Source: Pohlia nutans (taxonomy: Eukaryota; Streptophyta; Bryopsida; Bryales; Mniaceae). From it: a stretch of DNA of 64,000 nucleotides. Position 1 is the stretch's first letter. Each line of letters starts with the position of its first letter. This document shows, piece after piece, positions 1 to 11,908 of this stretch. The translations under genes were made by a program, and so were the position numbers. The DNA is taken from NCBI GenBank assembly GCA_022496805.1, contig CM040096.1, forward strand, positions 9,301,501-9,365,500, read 5' to 3'. The notes beneath the pieces are model-generated. The model was not told where the DNA came from. It saw only the letters and a list, made by a program, of their open reading frames with translations, and ran no database searches.

Positions 1-86
1 GTTGCACACTACGTCAATTCCTTGGCAATCCCAATGGTGTAAGCAAACAGTCCGTTTGCATCCTTTTGTAGGCTCTAATTTATTTG

Positions 87-445
87 TTAACCCTTAAACG
101 TCAAAGCAAGCCCCACGGGCTTCTTGTGAAAGAATAATCTAGGAAAAAAGTAGTTTTCCTCAACCAAAACAAGCGAGAATTGGTGCATTGGAAAGCTAAA
201 AAAGCGAGTTAGATTCTTGACTTGCGCCTCATTTGGGAGATTGTGGAATCATCCACAAGCAATCAAAGTAACCGATTTGAACAGGAGTTCAGGTTGGGCA
301 ACTGAGGTCGTTTTTAAAAAAGTGCCGTAGTGCAACAATGTTGCAGCAGTGGCTGGCCAGGAGAGCTGTTTTTTGTTTTTTTTCCCAAAAATTTAGATGC
401 CTTCCAGGCTGCCCCGCCCAGGCCCTCTTGAAGTTTAAGGGTTAA
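87..445. mobile_element. TTAA-bounded element T5, copy 1
   Basis: Starts TTAACCCTTAAACGTCAAAG; the right end read inward is TTAACCCTTAAACTTCAAGA. An inverted, near-identical copy is at 22471-22830. It has no coding capacity. It forms the left part of an 820-base block (87-906) that is shared as a whole. Confidence 0.88.
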
Positions 446-906
446 ATGCTGACAGCAAGCTCTGCTTTATAATCGCATAGTTCTGCTCCATCAACTTACA
501 TTGCAGAGAGTAGAGTAAATAGACTTCGTCATGTTTCGTTACTATCTCCATTTCTCATGCAGTGAATTCATATGTGAAATGCGCATCTGATGTGCTGATA
601 ATGTAATTAAAACATATGAGAGAGGCCCTATCATGCGTGTTGCACACCACATGATCTTGAATTCCTTGGAAATCACAACATTTGGTGTGAGCAGACGGTC
701 CGTTTGCATCCTTTTGGTAGGCTCTAGTTTATTCTTTAATTTTTTTCTTTGACAATGGCATATCAAATAAGGTCCATGAATGACGTGGCTGCTTGAACTC
801 CATACGCCGACACAAGTAGTTAGGGAAGTCGTGCTCATCCAGTTGGAAAAAACATGCGAACCTTGAAACCATGTCCTGCATGGTGCACGCTTGAGTCCTT
901 GGTTAA
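446..906. repeat. Segment between two TTAA sites, duplicated with T5
   Basis: About 460 bases between T5 and the TTAA at 903-906. Its inverted copy is 22010-22470, with matching ORF-like shadows on both. A partial third copy of its inner part (about 637-735) lies at 1-86. No product is recognised in the shared frame. Confidence 0.75.
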
Positions 907-1137
907 TTGTCACAACAACACTTAGGTCGGCAAGCCATTTGACTCATTCTTTCTAATTAATAGTTTATAGCATCATTGGAGCTACATAATTGGATAATAT
1001 ATATCATCTGGAGGTTCACAACATTCTGCACTCTGACCAAAATAATGGTTTGGCACAACCGCACAATTGGCCCAGCTGGGTTGCATTCATAAGTCTGTAT
1101 TTCCCAAGTTGCTTATATATAACCACCTCCGTACACA

Positions 1138-1465
1138 CACTAGTAGAAAAGCCTAATATGAGAGGAAATCTGAGGCCTCTGGAAGTTTGCATGCAATTTA
1201 TTTAATCATTATTAAAAAAAATCGAATAAAAATCAAATAAAATAATAAAATCTTAAATCTCACGTGGATTTGATGTGGTAGAAGTTCAAATGGTCATGTC
1301 AAAAAATTGATTTTTTAATAATTTTTTAATAAATTTAAAATATGTAAATAAATACTTTTTAAAAAATATTTAAGGATTTTTATTTTAAAAAAAAACTAAT
1401 TTCTTTGCATGAGGTTGAAACGGCTGTCTTTAGAGGCTTCAAATCTCTTCTAATGGTAGTTTGTG
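1138..1465. mobile_element. Possible CACTA-type element
   Basis: Begins CACTAGTAGAAAAGCCTAAT. An inverted, imperfect match to the first 45 bases ends near 1465 (GCCTC...AAATCTC...GTTTGTG). The right terminus and its duplication are not clear. The AT-rich core has no frame. Confidence 0.45.
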
Positions 1466-1589
1466 AACACCAATGAATAGTATCACAATGTGGTGCCCAA
1501 GGCGCATATTGGCACCAAACTAAGATCAATATGAACCTACGGCATCATGCTTTGATACTATAGTTTGGTATCCAAAGGCCTCCCTTTCT

Positions 1590-1970
1590 ACTACACTAAA
1601 TAGTATATTTAGTGTGAGGCACATTAATTGCGAACATCACTCTAAATATCAAAAAACCTACTTTTGTAAAAACACTAATTGTGAATTCTCACACTATTTA
1701 TGAAGAATAGTAACATTTTGACATTGTGATCTTTTGAGATATGGATATTTAGTGTGAGTAAGGAATGAAACTTGAGATGAAAGTTTAGATGGAAAAACTG
1801 AAATTTTAGAAATGGAATGAATCGAATTGGATGATAACTAAAATTGGATGATAAGTATGATTATCATCCAACACTAATTACCCACAAATTGACAATTAGT
1901 GTTAGACAAGGAGTAGGGGTAAGCACATTATTCATCACCTCACACTAAATATACTATTTAGTGTAGTGAC
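1590..1970. mobile_element. MITE with CTACACTAAATAG ends
   Basis: Inverted ends of 29 bases (CTACACTAAATAGTATATTT then AGTGTGAGG) at about 1592-1620 and 1939-1967. The end motif repeats a smaller palindrome, ACTAAATAGTATATTTAGT. Related ends occur at 34652. Confidence 0.7.
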
Positions 1971-2275
1971 TTATTGACGTATTGAATTCTTACGTAAAGG
2001 GTGTTAATTGTGATTAGGGGTTATATGTGGACAAAATCCCTGAATAAGGGGAACACTATATATTTCACTATAATGTAGGAGCACCCCTCCCCCTCCTAAT
2101 GAGGTGCTTGTGCCCGCGCTGACAGTTGGTACCAACAAGTCTGCGGCCCACCTCATGCGTCAACTACTCTACCAGGTCTTGCTTTGCTCCGTTGGCGTGT
2201 CTGCTCTCAAAACGGCCTTGATACCACTGCTAGCTAGCCAAACCTGCCTTTGAGAGTGGGTTCACTCCCAACTCC

Positions 2276-2449
2276 CACTACAATGAGAAGGCGTCGCTTT
2301 TTCACTCGGTAGATGAGTCAAATGTCGCCACTTTGCACTCACTGCCTAGGCGCTCAAAACTTGGTGAGTACACTTTGTCATGTAGAACAAATGTGTGCAA
2401 TGAACTCTGACATTGTTCTGAGTGAGAAGCGACGTTTTTGCTAGTAGTG
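2276..2449. mobile_element. Short CACTA-type MITE
   Basis: 174 bases from CACTACAATGAGAAGGCGTC to GACGTTTTTGCTAGTAGTG, flanked by the 3-base duplication TCC. CACTA ends plus a 3-base duplication define the CACTA/CMC superfamily. Internal blocks CGTCGCTT and TCACTC are repeated in inverse orientation. Confidence 0.8.
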
Positions 2450-3433
2450 TCCATAGCTGTTGCCACATGGCAGTATTTGACAATTTGCAGTATGTAATGA
2501 GTAGTTGCTGCCACATTTGGCTGTATCTAATGAGTAGTAATACACACTTTGTTTAAATTAGCTTCCTTCTCTCAAAGGATCAGTCTTCATGGGGACATAC
2601 ACCACTTTGTCATATAGACCCCTATAATGAGATGTTCAAATGTTTGAAATAATAAGCCAAAGAGGAAAAGAAGGCTTACACGTTTGTCAAGCTAAAAATA
2701 AAAGAGGAATGTGAAAAAACAACGTACCCCAATACTTGGACTTTTCAACTTGGGGGTGCACTCCCTCTTATATTTTGCATATACGTGCGCTCATAACCTA
2801 TTTTTTGGGGGGCTATTTACCTTGTAAAAAAGATTATATTAAGGTATGGTATTTTCCAAAATAAAGGTAAATGCTTGTATTTTAATACATCCTATCCATA
2901 ATTATAATTTTTTGGGAGAATCATTTAAAAATACCCTATTTTACTTATACTGCATTTTTTCCTTATACCTCAAGTAACCAATTCTTTTGACTATACCCAA
3001 TTTTTTTTCTTGGGAGTCCAACTGTTGTCCATTTTTTTCTTACACCGCATTTTTTTCTTCTTACACCCCGTTTTTCCCTCCCAGCATGTAGGTAGAGGAC
3101 ATGAACTCCACATTGGATATGTTGATTCAATAACGTTCAAGTTAGCTAGCCTCCGAAGTCATCCATCCAAGCTTTTTCAACATAAAATGACCTCTTTTCA
3201 TCTACTAGCACAGACCCTATCCTAGACCCGCTACCCCTAGTAATTGTTTCCACGCTATTTTCTATGTGCTGGATAGATAAAATAAACCATTATATGTGAT
3301 GGTATTTTACATGTAAACATGTTTCACTATTTTAAAACCCCTTATATTATATGTACGTTTTTTGCAAAATTTATCTACAATGAATATATTAGACCCTATT
3401 TTTTATTGCTCGTTGTTTCTACGATTTTCGCCA

Positions 3434-3435
<2 letters not shown>

Positions 3436-3467
<32 letters not shown>
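3436..3467. repeat. Poly-C tract
   Basis: An uninterrupted run of about 30 C. A similar run lies at 46327-46357. Length may be affected by sequencing error. Confidence 0.85.
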
Positions 3468-3469
<2 letters not shown>

Positions 3470-3624
3470 GCTTTTCAATTACAATGGTCGTTAGGCCAAC
3501 GTTGTTAATAACAATAATAATAATAATATTATTATCATCATTAATTGGAGCTCCAAGAGGCAAGGAATCAAGGATATCATGTTAGGTATGCAAACAATCT
3601 CTAAAGATGGTATAAAGAGTGGTA

Positions 3625-4438
3625 TTAACTCCTAAGTGTCCCTAGTTTTTTTCTTAATTATCATTGCTTTTGAAGTCTTATAGGTCTAAATGTCAATGAG
3701 GTATAAAAATCTCAATCATACAATCTTGTAGTATACATGTTGTAGATGATGTGAATCAAATTTGGAGTCATTTGGCCACATAGATTATAAGACCGTAATG
3801 TTTTAGTGTTGAAAAAGGATGCTAAAATTTTCCTAGCAACACATCAGAGGTGAAATTTGATTTCTAAACCTACTCAAATGAAACAAATTTGAACTATAAA
3901 CTGGTTCAAAACCATCATATAAACACATTGGTAGAATTTCTTTTTCAATAAATATCTTTTATATGTCCAAAAATGGCTTTGAAATGGCAAAAAGTAGCCC
4001 AAGAAGTGACCCATTAGACCCAAAAAGGAAAAAGTGTCCAAAATAGACTTGTGCACTAAAATGATTCAGACCAAACATTCAGAACAACTTGGATCGACAT
4101 GAAAAATTTACCATGATAACTAGACTTCAAGGGGATTCTAACCCAACAATTTTTTATTTATTGAAAACGGACACTGAATGAAGAAGAAACAAGCCCCGAT
4201 GTTGCAGTCATCAAAATGCACTTTGGTGAACCAAAATTAAGACCAAAATAATTCCCCAAAATTAACTGCATCTTGGATTGATCTGAAATTTTTACCACAC
4301 AAACTACACATTAAGACAAATATTTTTAGAAAATTTCATTAAAATCAGACACTGTATGCAAAAGTTACAGTTTCTTCGAAGATGAAAGTAACCACTGAAA
4401 AACGTTCAAAATATGGACGTTAGGACAGTTAGGGTTAA
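3625..4438. mobile_element. TTAA-bounded element T3, copy 1
   Basis: Begins TTAACTCCTAAGTGTCCCTA and ends GGACAGTTAGGGTTAA. It is inverted relative to the T3 copy at 44872-45455, with which it shares the blocks around CTTGTGCACTAAAATGATTC and ATATGGACGT. It carries about 130 bases near its left end that the other copy lacks. Confidence 0.75.
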
Positions 4439-4445
4439 GAGACCC

Positions 4446-5562
4446 TTAACCCCTAAATGCCTAGAGCCCTCTCCAAATTCGACAATTTTGCAAAGATGCA
4501 TTGTAAATCATCCCCTTTTTAATCGGTTCATACAGTGGCGGACAAAACTGAGTATTGATTTGAAACTTTTCCATTCAAACAACCATACCATGAGCATCAA
4601 TGGGCAAAGTCCAAAAGTGAATATACAAAAGTTGTAGTGTGCGACATATAACACATTACTACAGAAGTTTGAAGAAAAACTCAATTGTGATTTGAAAGAA
4701 AATGGATTTCAAAGTTAGCCATGTCTAAAACTCAATTTTGTGCGATATAATTTGGAACTACTTTAAATTTTGTCAAATTTTTCTTAGAGCTTCAAAAAAA
4801 CTTTTTGTGCCTTGGCATGTTGGTATACATTATTTAAGATTGTTGTACACAAAAATTGAAGGAAGTTGATATTTATAGAATTTAAAATATTCACAATTTG
4901 ACAAACATGCAAATGATGTTGGTTCTCACGATATTTGAATTATTTTTTGGAATTGAAAGCATGGGACTACATTGGCCATTGTATAGAGAGCATAGGTTGC
5001 AACATGAACCATTGTTACATCTTAATGCCCTTGCATTTGAAATAGTTGTTGAATAGGCCAATGCATTCAATTTATATATTAGAGCTATATGATGCAGTTT
5101 TTTGGTTTAGGTTTTTTGTTCAAAAACTAGAGTTCATTATACCAACATGCCAAGGCATAGAAAGTTTTTTTGAAGCTCTAAGAAAAAATTGACAAAATTT
5201 AAAGTAGCTCCAAATTATATCGCACAAAACCGAGTTTTAGACATGGCTAACTTTGAAATCCATTTTCTTCCAAATCACAATTATGTTTTCTTCAAACTTC
5301 TGTAGTAATGTGTTATATGTCGCACACTACAACTTTTGTATATTCACTTTTGGACTTTGCCCATTGATACTCATGGTATGGTTATTTGAATGGAAAAGTT
5401 TCAAATCGATACTCAGTTTTGTCCGTCACTGTATATGCATGGTTAACTCCCCATAAAATCTACTAACAGTAAAAAAATCCACTCTGCTAAAAGTACATGA
5501 CGGATGAGAAAACATGAATGAAATCTGTACATCGTCCAAAAAATTAACGCTCAGGCAGTTAA
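4446..5562. mobile_element. TTAA-bounded element T1, deleted copy carrying a Tc1-like insertion
   Basis: Begins TTAACCCCTAAATGCCTAGA and ends CGCTCAGGCAGTTAA. Its own sequence is only about 220 bases because the centre was lost (join near 4505); 4533-5431 is the inserted Tc1-like element. It is separated from T3 (3625-4438) by only GAGACCC. Confidence 0.8.
4533..5431. mobile_element. Tc1-like non-autonomous element with 300-base inverted ends
   Basis: 899 bases flanked by TA (4531-4532 and 5432-5433). The ends begin CAGTGGCGGACAAAACTGAG, the usual Tc1 start. Inverted arms of about 300 bases (4533-4834 and 5137-5431) pair almost throughout; the 300-base centre has no transposase. It sits inside a TTAA-bounded T1 element (4446-5562), whose uninterrupted relatives give the empty site. 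Confidence 0.9.
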
Positions 5563-7140
5563 GCCAGACTCTTAAAAAGTGAAAGTGGACATATTTTCAA
5601 ATCAACCAGTCCAAATACATCGCTTAAGATCGAACTGCCGGCCAAACCCCAAAATCATTCATTAGAATTACATCCACGGCCACACTGAGGAATTGGGAGT
5701 GGAAATCATGTAGCCCCAGTTTAGTGAAGAATCTAAAATTACAGCAGTAAGTTAGTTTGACGCAAGAACCGCCCAACTCATTCACAGTGAGCCAGTAACG
5801 CAGCTTATATACGTCAAACGACCCCACAACGACGAGTTCAACAAGCAGGCCGCATGCAGGCGGACTTGACAGGTCAATATAATTCCTTAATACAGTTTAG
5901 GTTGTAACTCAAGAATTCAGTGCATTTCTTTCAATTCTGCTGACCCCAGCCAGATTCTCCCTACAATCCTCCCTGAAAAGTATCATATATGAAGAGCTAG
6001 GAGTTCAACTACCCTTAAAAAACAAATGCACTACTGAAGATGGGATTGTCACACTTATAGAAGAACTTTTTCTTTGACTCATGATCAAGGTTCTATTACT
6101 ATACATGTATGGAAAATATTTTAAGCTGTAGTACATTTAACCCTCTCCAATTGTATCTCAAGAATCTTTCATGTGGTATTACTGGTATACAAATATGATT
6201 ACGACTTCTACGTGTTAAAAAGTACATTTAGAAGTCCATAATTTGTCTCTCCCAAGATAGTGCGATTAGAAAGGGTTTAATGTAACAACTGAGAAGGTAC
6301 TGAAGAAAATGAATGCTCAACTTGCAAGAGCACGGCCACTCTTCAACACAGAGGGTCTTATACAGGGAGGATCTGACTAATAACCAAAATAGATAAGCAA
6401 TTATACTCTCAGGCTCATAAACATTCTACTTATGATTGGCTCATAAACTATTTGGACACAATTGATGTATGTATGTATGTAGGCGGAGAAATATTAAAAG
6501 TTGAAGTGCTCTTCGATTGGAATTTCAACGAGTGTAGATTTGGAGAGCACGGTTAACCATTCTCTAAGTTCCAATTATACAGACTTCCAGAGACAAGGTG
6601 ATCAATATTACGTCCATATTGAATAAAAAGCAAACAATTGATGCTACAGAGAATGAGATAGACACGCCTGATCATGAGCACAAAACAGGAACTGCAGATT
6701 TATTTCTTCACAAACAGAGTCTTTAAAAAAAGGGTCACCCACTTCCTCACAGACTGACAGGATGGTACCAGTCAGGAGTAATCAAGCTAACCTTGTTCGT
6801 TTCAACCAATCAGTTCCTAAAGTCTACCACTACAAGTATAAAAACACAAGTGCACTTAGAGATTCATACAAATATCCAGTATTATTGAACTTGCACTAGC
6901 TAGCTGCAATGGTACATTAATTTAATGTGGGCAGGAGAAAACATGAGGTACCAGTTTTACACGCCAAGAGATTCTATCTTCTGCTCAAAAGAGAACAGGA
7001 TCTCATGCCCCTAGAACCACACTCTGGAAAAAACACCCTGCCATGAAATCGCTTCCACTTTCCAATCAACACTAAAAAAGAAAAAAAAAACTGCACTAAA
7101 GTAACTGATATTAACCGTAGTTAATTATTAACCGACCTCA
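5563..7140. other. Downstream flank of PIP2
   Basis: No gene or clear transposon is seen. It should include the PIP2 3' untranslated region near 7140. A (TGTA)n run is at 6467-6481. Confidence 0.5.
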
Positions 7141-10100
7141 TTACACGTGGCTGGGTACACTTCGGAATGAACCCAGTGCTTTGAACGGGCGTGCTCTCAA
7201 TACATATTGGTGGTAAGCGGCAGCCAAAGCAGCTCCTAGAAGTGGACCCACCCAGAAGATCCACTGCACATCATCCAGCAATTCATTTTGTAAAGTAAGT
7301 TCAAGGACGTACTGTAACGCACTCAAATATTATTCCAATCGTACTAAAGTGAGAAAGAAAAAAAGGCCCAATCGAGAAAAAGGTTCAGTAAAATAAAAAC
7401 ATAATAGGACATATGCGCATGAATGCATAGCCTTCATTGCCACTTACATGATCATCCCAAGATTTGCTGCGGTTGTAAATCACCGCTGCACCAAAGCTCC
7501 GGGCGGGGTTGATGCCCGTTCCCGTGATGGGAATGGTTGCCAGATGCACCATAAACACTGCAAAGCCAATGGGAAGTGGAGCCAACACCTGGAGAAACAC
7601 AACACAACACGGAGCATAATATAAATAATAAACGTAGGACTTTTCATGTCTTGGTTTTAATTATAATTTTTAACTTTAACTATAATTTTTTAATTAGCTA
7701 GTACACGGGCTAAGTAGCTCTTCAGTTGTATTAAAAACTACTTACAGGTAATGCCAGCTAGGCGGTGGATTTCGTCTTATTAATCATGGCACAAGTTTCC
7801 AGTACCGAAATGGTCGTTGTGGAATCTGAAGCAACTTGGACTCCAACTTGGACTCCAGCTTGGAGAGATGAGCGAGCACTAAGGAGGCCGGGTCCCGCTC
7901 ATAATTATGTTGATATATTACAAAGCACGTGCCGAACGTTGCATTTGCATGAATCAGTCTAACTAACCTCGTCGGTACGTTAGAATAGTAAATACTCGTA
8001 GTTTTCAGTGAAACTGGTGCAGTTTTAGTTGCCCAACTGAAACCTCAGATGTACACCCGTCCTAACTTTTTGGAGCTCTAGGCACTTGAACGTCACAATT
8101 TAGCTCTCTAAACATGAAACTGGGGCAGTTTCATTCGCCAACCGTAACCTCGATAAGCTCTATATCAGTCCTAGTTTTCAGAGCTCTATGCACTTTGAAC
8201 ATCACTATTTTGGTCCTATACAATATGCCATTTTTAAGAAGACTTGTGCAAGTTGGACTGATGAAGCATCTTTCTACAATGAAACCTTGGACAATGGTTC
8301 ATTCTAAATGCATGCTTGAGGTCCACTACTCATAACGACTCTAATTCATTCCTTTGACTGAGAACCGTGTAAAATACACTGGTTTAGTCGCCCAGACTGA
8401 AACCTTAGATCTTTACCAGTCCGAGTTCTCAGAGCTAGAGACACTTGAACCGCTCATTGTTGGCGCACTGATCGAAACAGGCCATTTTTACGAATTAGAA
8501 TATTCGATGACCATGCATCCTGTTAGCAATTGTTAGTGGAATCATTTCATTTGAATGCGTGCACCAAAATAAAATAAAAGAAGCTCTGATCAATCGAGTG
8601 ATTGGGGCTAGCTGCCGGTCTAGCTAGCTATAGCCTGCAGGATGAATAGAATGAAGACTGTACCGGCACATGAGAGTCTCGGGCATTGCGCTTGGGATCG
8701 GTGGCAGAGAAGACGGTGTAGACGAGAACGAAGGTGCCGATGATCTCCGCGGCCAGGCCCGTGCCCAGGCTGTAGCCGGCCGCCACGGAGTTGGCCCCTC
8801 CGCCGTTGTTCATGTAGAACGAATGCTGGAACGCCTTCACGAGGCCGGCACCGCAGATGGCCCCCAAGCACTGCGCCACCATGTACGCCAGCGTTCGCGG
8901 CAGCGAGATCTTGCGCGCCAACAGCAACCCGAACGTCACCGCCGGATTAATATGCCCCCCTGCATGCACCCCCACAGTCCTGTAAATACAATCCTCCCAT
9001 CCTTACTGTGCATGCAGTTCCAGTATTCTCACAGCTACAAATTTATGCTTGCAGCTCCAAATCACCATTCCAGCAACGATTCTGATACTACTGGCTTAAC
9101 TTTCGAGACAATAACTAACTTCATCTACAACGGAGAACTCGTTATTCAAGCCCACAGCAGGCACGTCTTCACTCTCATATTTGTAGCTCAGTAAACAGCC
9201 CTTAATCTATCTCAGGAGAGGATTTCAGTAACACTCACCAATCACCGTTCCAGCAACGATTCTGATACTACTGGGTTAACTTTCGAGACAGTCAGCAAGT
9301 GTTATTCTAGGAGTTCGAGTGTTATTAACTAACTTCATCTACAACGGAGAACTCATAACGTACTTCTAGCCCACCGCAGGCACGCCTTCACTGTCATTTT
9401 TGTAACGCAGTAAACAGCCCTTACTCTATCTCAGAAGAGGATTTCAGTAATACTCTTCTTATGAATCTTATGAGGATCTCAGTCTAGCTAAATCTTATGA
9501 ATGCTCCAAATTCCTATTCTCACTACTAGGATCATACTGACTGATTGCTACGTAGGGGAGTACTATATATAACAACGTTACGGTTCCTAAACGTTGCTTG
9601 AGTTACTCCACAGTGTACATATGATCTGATATTACTAGCTACTGGTTTAATTTTCGAGACGACAACTACAACGGTGAAAGAAATAACTCTAGCATACAGT
9701 TAAGTCTGTGAAATAAATGTAGTTGAATAGGAAGCCATTGTGCCTCCAGAGCCTTAAAATCACAAGCCATTTGAGTCGCAACGAGAGGATTTCAAGTCCA
9801 ATGACCGACTCATGCATGAGGCTGTGTACGTAGGGCGGCGTCGGTGGAATAATATTGTCAAAGTATTGATTGATATTTGAGGTTTGAAGCGCCAAATTCG
9901 AAGTGAACCATGACATAAATTCAAGAGCACTACCTGAGATACCGGCGGTGCAATAGACGAGCACGAAGATCATGCCGCCAAAGGCCCAGGCGATGCCCAG
10001 AAGGCCCACGCCTGCACAGCCCGGGTTGTTGCTGGCGCCCACGACGGTGGCGATGGTGATGTACAGGAACAGCAATGTGGCCACGAACTCCGCGATGATG

Positions 10101-10210
10101 GCTCTGTAGAACGACCATTTCCCGAACTCTGCGGCGTCGATCAGCGGTGCCGGCGGCGGGTCCGTGTAGTCTTTCAGCCGCGGCTTCACGCCCACATCCC
10201 CTGTCGCCAT
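7141..10210 (-). CDS. PIP2: PIP2-type plasma-membrane aquaporin, four exons
   Basis: Water channel of the plasma membrane (MIP family, PIP2 subgroup). Exons on the minus strand are 10210-9934, 8959-8664, 7588-7448 and 7263-7141; all introns are GT-AG and phases fit, giving 278 residues, normal for PIP2. Seen: PIP2 N-terminus with [20 protein letters not shown], loop B motif [12 protein letters not shown], loop E motif [11 protein letters not shown], the PIP signature [20 protein letters not shown], and C-terminus [12 protein letters not shown]. The selectivity-filter positions read F, H, T, R, as expected for a water-selective channel. The first NPA motif is split by intron 1 at the codons before GGH; the alternative upstream acceptor at about 8990 breaks the frame. 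ATG 10210 is chosen because it begins the family-typical [10 protein letters not shown]. The frame stays open 62 codons upstream, but that stretch does not look like a PIP. The short N-terminus argues against PIP1. Confidence 0.97.
7990..8470. repeat. Diverged tandem repeat in PIP2 intron 2
   Basis: Three degenerate direct copies of about 100-130 bases begin near 8008, 8113 and 8367. Each runs through the blocks GAAACTGGKGCAGTTT, AACCTYAGATSTWYACC and AGAGCTCTAKGCACTTGAAC. They lie wholly in intron 2. Short reading frames across them are not conserved between copies, so they are not exons. Confidence 0.65.
9045..9470. repeat. Tandem duplication inside PIP2 intron 1
   Basis: Two diverged direct copies, about 9050-9225 and 9236-9455, share the blocks AATCACCRTTCCAGCAACG, CTAACTTCATCTACAACGG and GTAAACAGCCCTTA. 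The second copy carries about 35 extra bases. A third fragment with the ATACTACTGG / TTCGAGAC blocks lies near 9630-9680. No transposon ends are seen, so this looks like local duplication. Confidence 0.8.
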
Positions 10211-10476
10211 CGCTGGTCCCTCCCTCACAATCAACGGTAAGTTACAGTCTGTTCTAGATCGATACAGTGCCTGCAAGTTAAGAAACTCGAGGTAGTGAGT
10301 GCGAGAGAGAGAGAGAGACAGTGTAATGAGTCTTAAGAGATGGTGCGTTAAAGGCAGACCTCTGACAGAACTAGAAGGACGGAAAGCAAACTGCAACTGA
10401 GCACAGACAGACAGCGAGATTGTTCAGCTTGCTAGACGAGCAGGTGCAGATTAATTTGATGCCTTGACGTCGCTGG

Positions 10477-10483
10477 TTATATA
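10477..10483 (-). promoter_or_regulatory. TATA box of the PIP2 gene
   Basis: Read on the minus strand this is TATATAA within GGTATATAACC, about 270 bases upstream of the PIP2 ATG. A CT-dinucleotide run (minus strand, 10303-10319) lies between it and the start codon and resembles the pyrimidine patches of plant leaders. Transcription probably starts near 10450, giving a leader of about 240 bases. Position and sequence are seen; use as promoter is inferred. Confidence 0.6.
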
Positions 10484-10830
10484 CCAGGACGAGTACGAAG
10501 TGCTTATTATATATTCTACTCCATGTAGATTGTAGGTTCAGGGTCTGTATATCATTCTCAAGCTCTGGTAAATCAGTTATTGATTTATTCCACTGCAGGC
10601 TCCATAGATTCTGAGGTAGGCCTGCATTAGCCTTGGATTTGATGATTTTAATTGAACTTTTGTGATTTTTCTCCCCCTTGCAATCCTTGCCTATTGTATA
10701 TAAATCACATTTGACTTATACGGGGAGCCTGGACAAGCCATATCCCGGGTAGATCGATAATATCGACTCTTAGTCTATATCATAGAAGCGACTACTTGGT
10801 TACCTGCATTCCCTGCAACTATCTAAGGAG

Positions 10831-11908
10831 TTAACCCTTAGAGCATGGCCACCCATGGCCACCCATGCCCTCCCAGAGTCTCTCATACTCAAGAACTAGA
10901 TGAAACGTGCCAACAGCCCTTCAGAAGTGTCTCTTGATCCTCAATCTTAGCGTGTTAAAAAATGATCATTTAAATCACTATTTAGTTGACTATATCCCCA
11001 CATTCTACTTGTGATTGGTCCATTGACTATTTAATGTGCACTTTTGATGTGTGAGGGGCGTGCAAGGGTGGGGGAGTGTAAGTGCAAGAAGGCCATATTC
11101 ATTATATTGAGACTTTTCGCCGTTTTATCTCTTTACTAGTAATTTTTTTATAAATAGGTAGCAACATCAATTTTCAGAATTTCATTATAGAATCACTATT
11201 TGAGCATTATTATGTTTTGGTTTCACTCACTATTTTGAAAATGAATTTTTGAATAACTAGCATTTCGTCTCAAAATCTGCTAAAAGTCTCAATATAACAA
11301 AAATGGCCTTCAAGGGCTTTTCAAATGTAGATGAATAATTTCACTGAGTCAGCTCTAGCGCGCATGGGTATGAATGCTCTTAAAGAACATACTAAATCCT
11401 TTGGGCGTAGTTTTGAGGGAATAAAGGAGAAAATTTTAGATTTTCTCAACTATAAATTAAATGGATTGGTGCTTTGGAAAGCTACTAAAAATGCGACACT
11501 AGATTCCTTGGTTGCACCTAATTTGGGGAATTGTGGAGCTAATGGTGATCAAAATAGTGCATCGGAGGAGAGGAGGGGGGAGCTTTGGGCAATTGTGGGA
11601 GTGGAAGGCAACTAGAGATCATAACCGCTTCGGGATCAAAATGGGTTGTGCAGCCAAAATATTGCGGGATCAAGCAATTAAGTGCATGCGGGGGCCTGGC
11701 AAGCTTGGCCATGCTCACATTTTGATTTATTTTTATTTTTTTACAAGCTTGCTAAGAATGCTAGTTTCGCCCTGCATACTTTTATGTATTTTATTTTGTC
11801 AGACATATTAGCCTTGCATACTTTTTTATTTTTTGGAAATGGGTGGATACACCAAATCCCTCTAGTGAAAAATGCCCCCCATTTCCTTCCATTTCCTTTA
11901 AGGGTTAA
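10831..11908. mobile_element. Probable TTAA-bounded element T9
   Basis: 1078 bases between TTAACCCTTAGAGCATGGCC and an end that reads inward TTAACCCTTAAAGGAAATGG. Only the outer ten or so bases are inverted repeats, so pairing of these two ends is less certain. A 94-codon frame (11331-11615) has no recognisable domain. Confidence 0.5.

Noticed and set aside
542..913. 123-codon frame shared with 22078-22374 as a gene
   Set aside because: Shared because the 820-base block is duplicated; no domain, and composition is not protein-like.
3319..3585. 88-codon frame with a proline run
   Set aside because: The prolines come from a poly-C tract; no homology is evident.
8960..8995. Upstream acceptor for PIP2 exon 2 (near 8990)
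   Set aside because: It would break the frame; the acceptor at 8960 gives the canonical SGGHINPAV junction.
8670..9194. 174-codon plus-strand frame
   Set aside because: Antisense shadow of PIP2 exon 2 running into intron 1.
9689..10396. In-frame 62-codon N-terminal extension of PIP2
   Set aside because: The extension reads through the leader and CT run and does not resemble any [13 protein letters not shown] is the family-type start.
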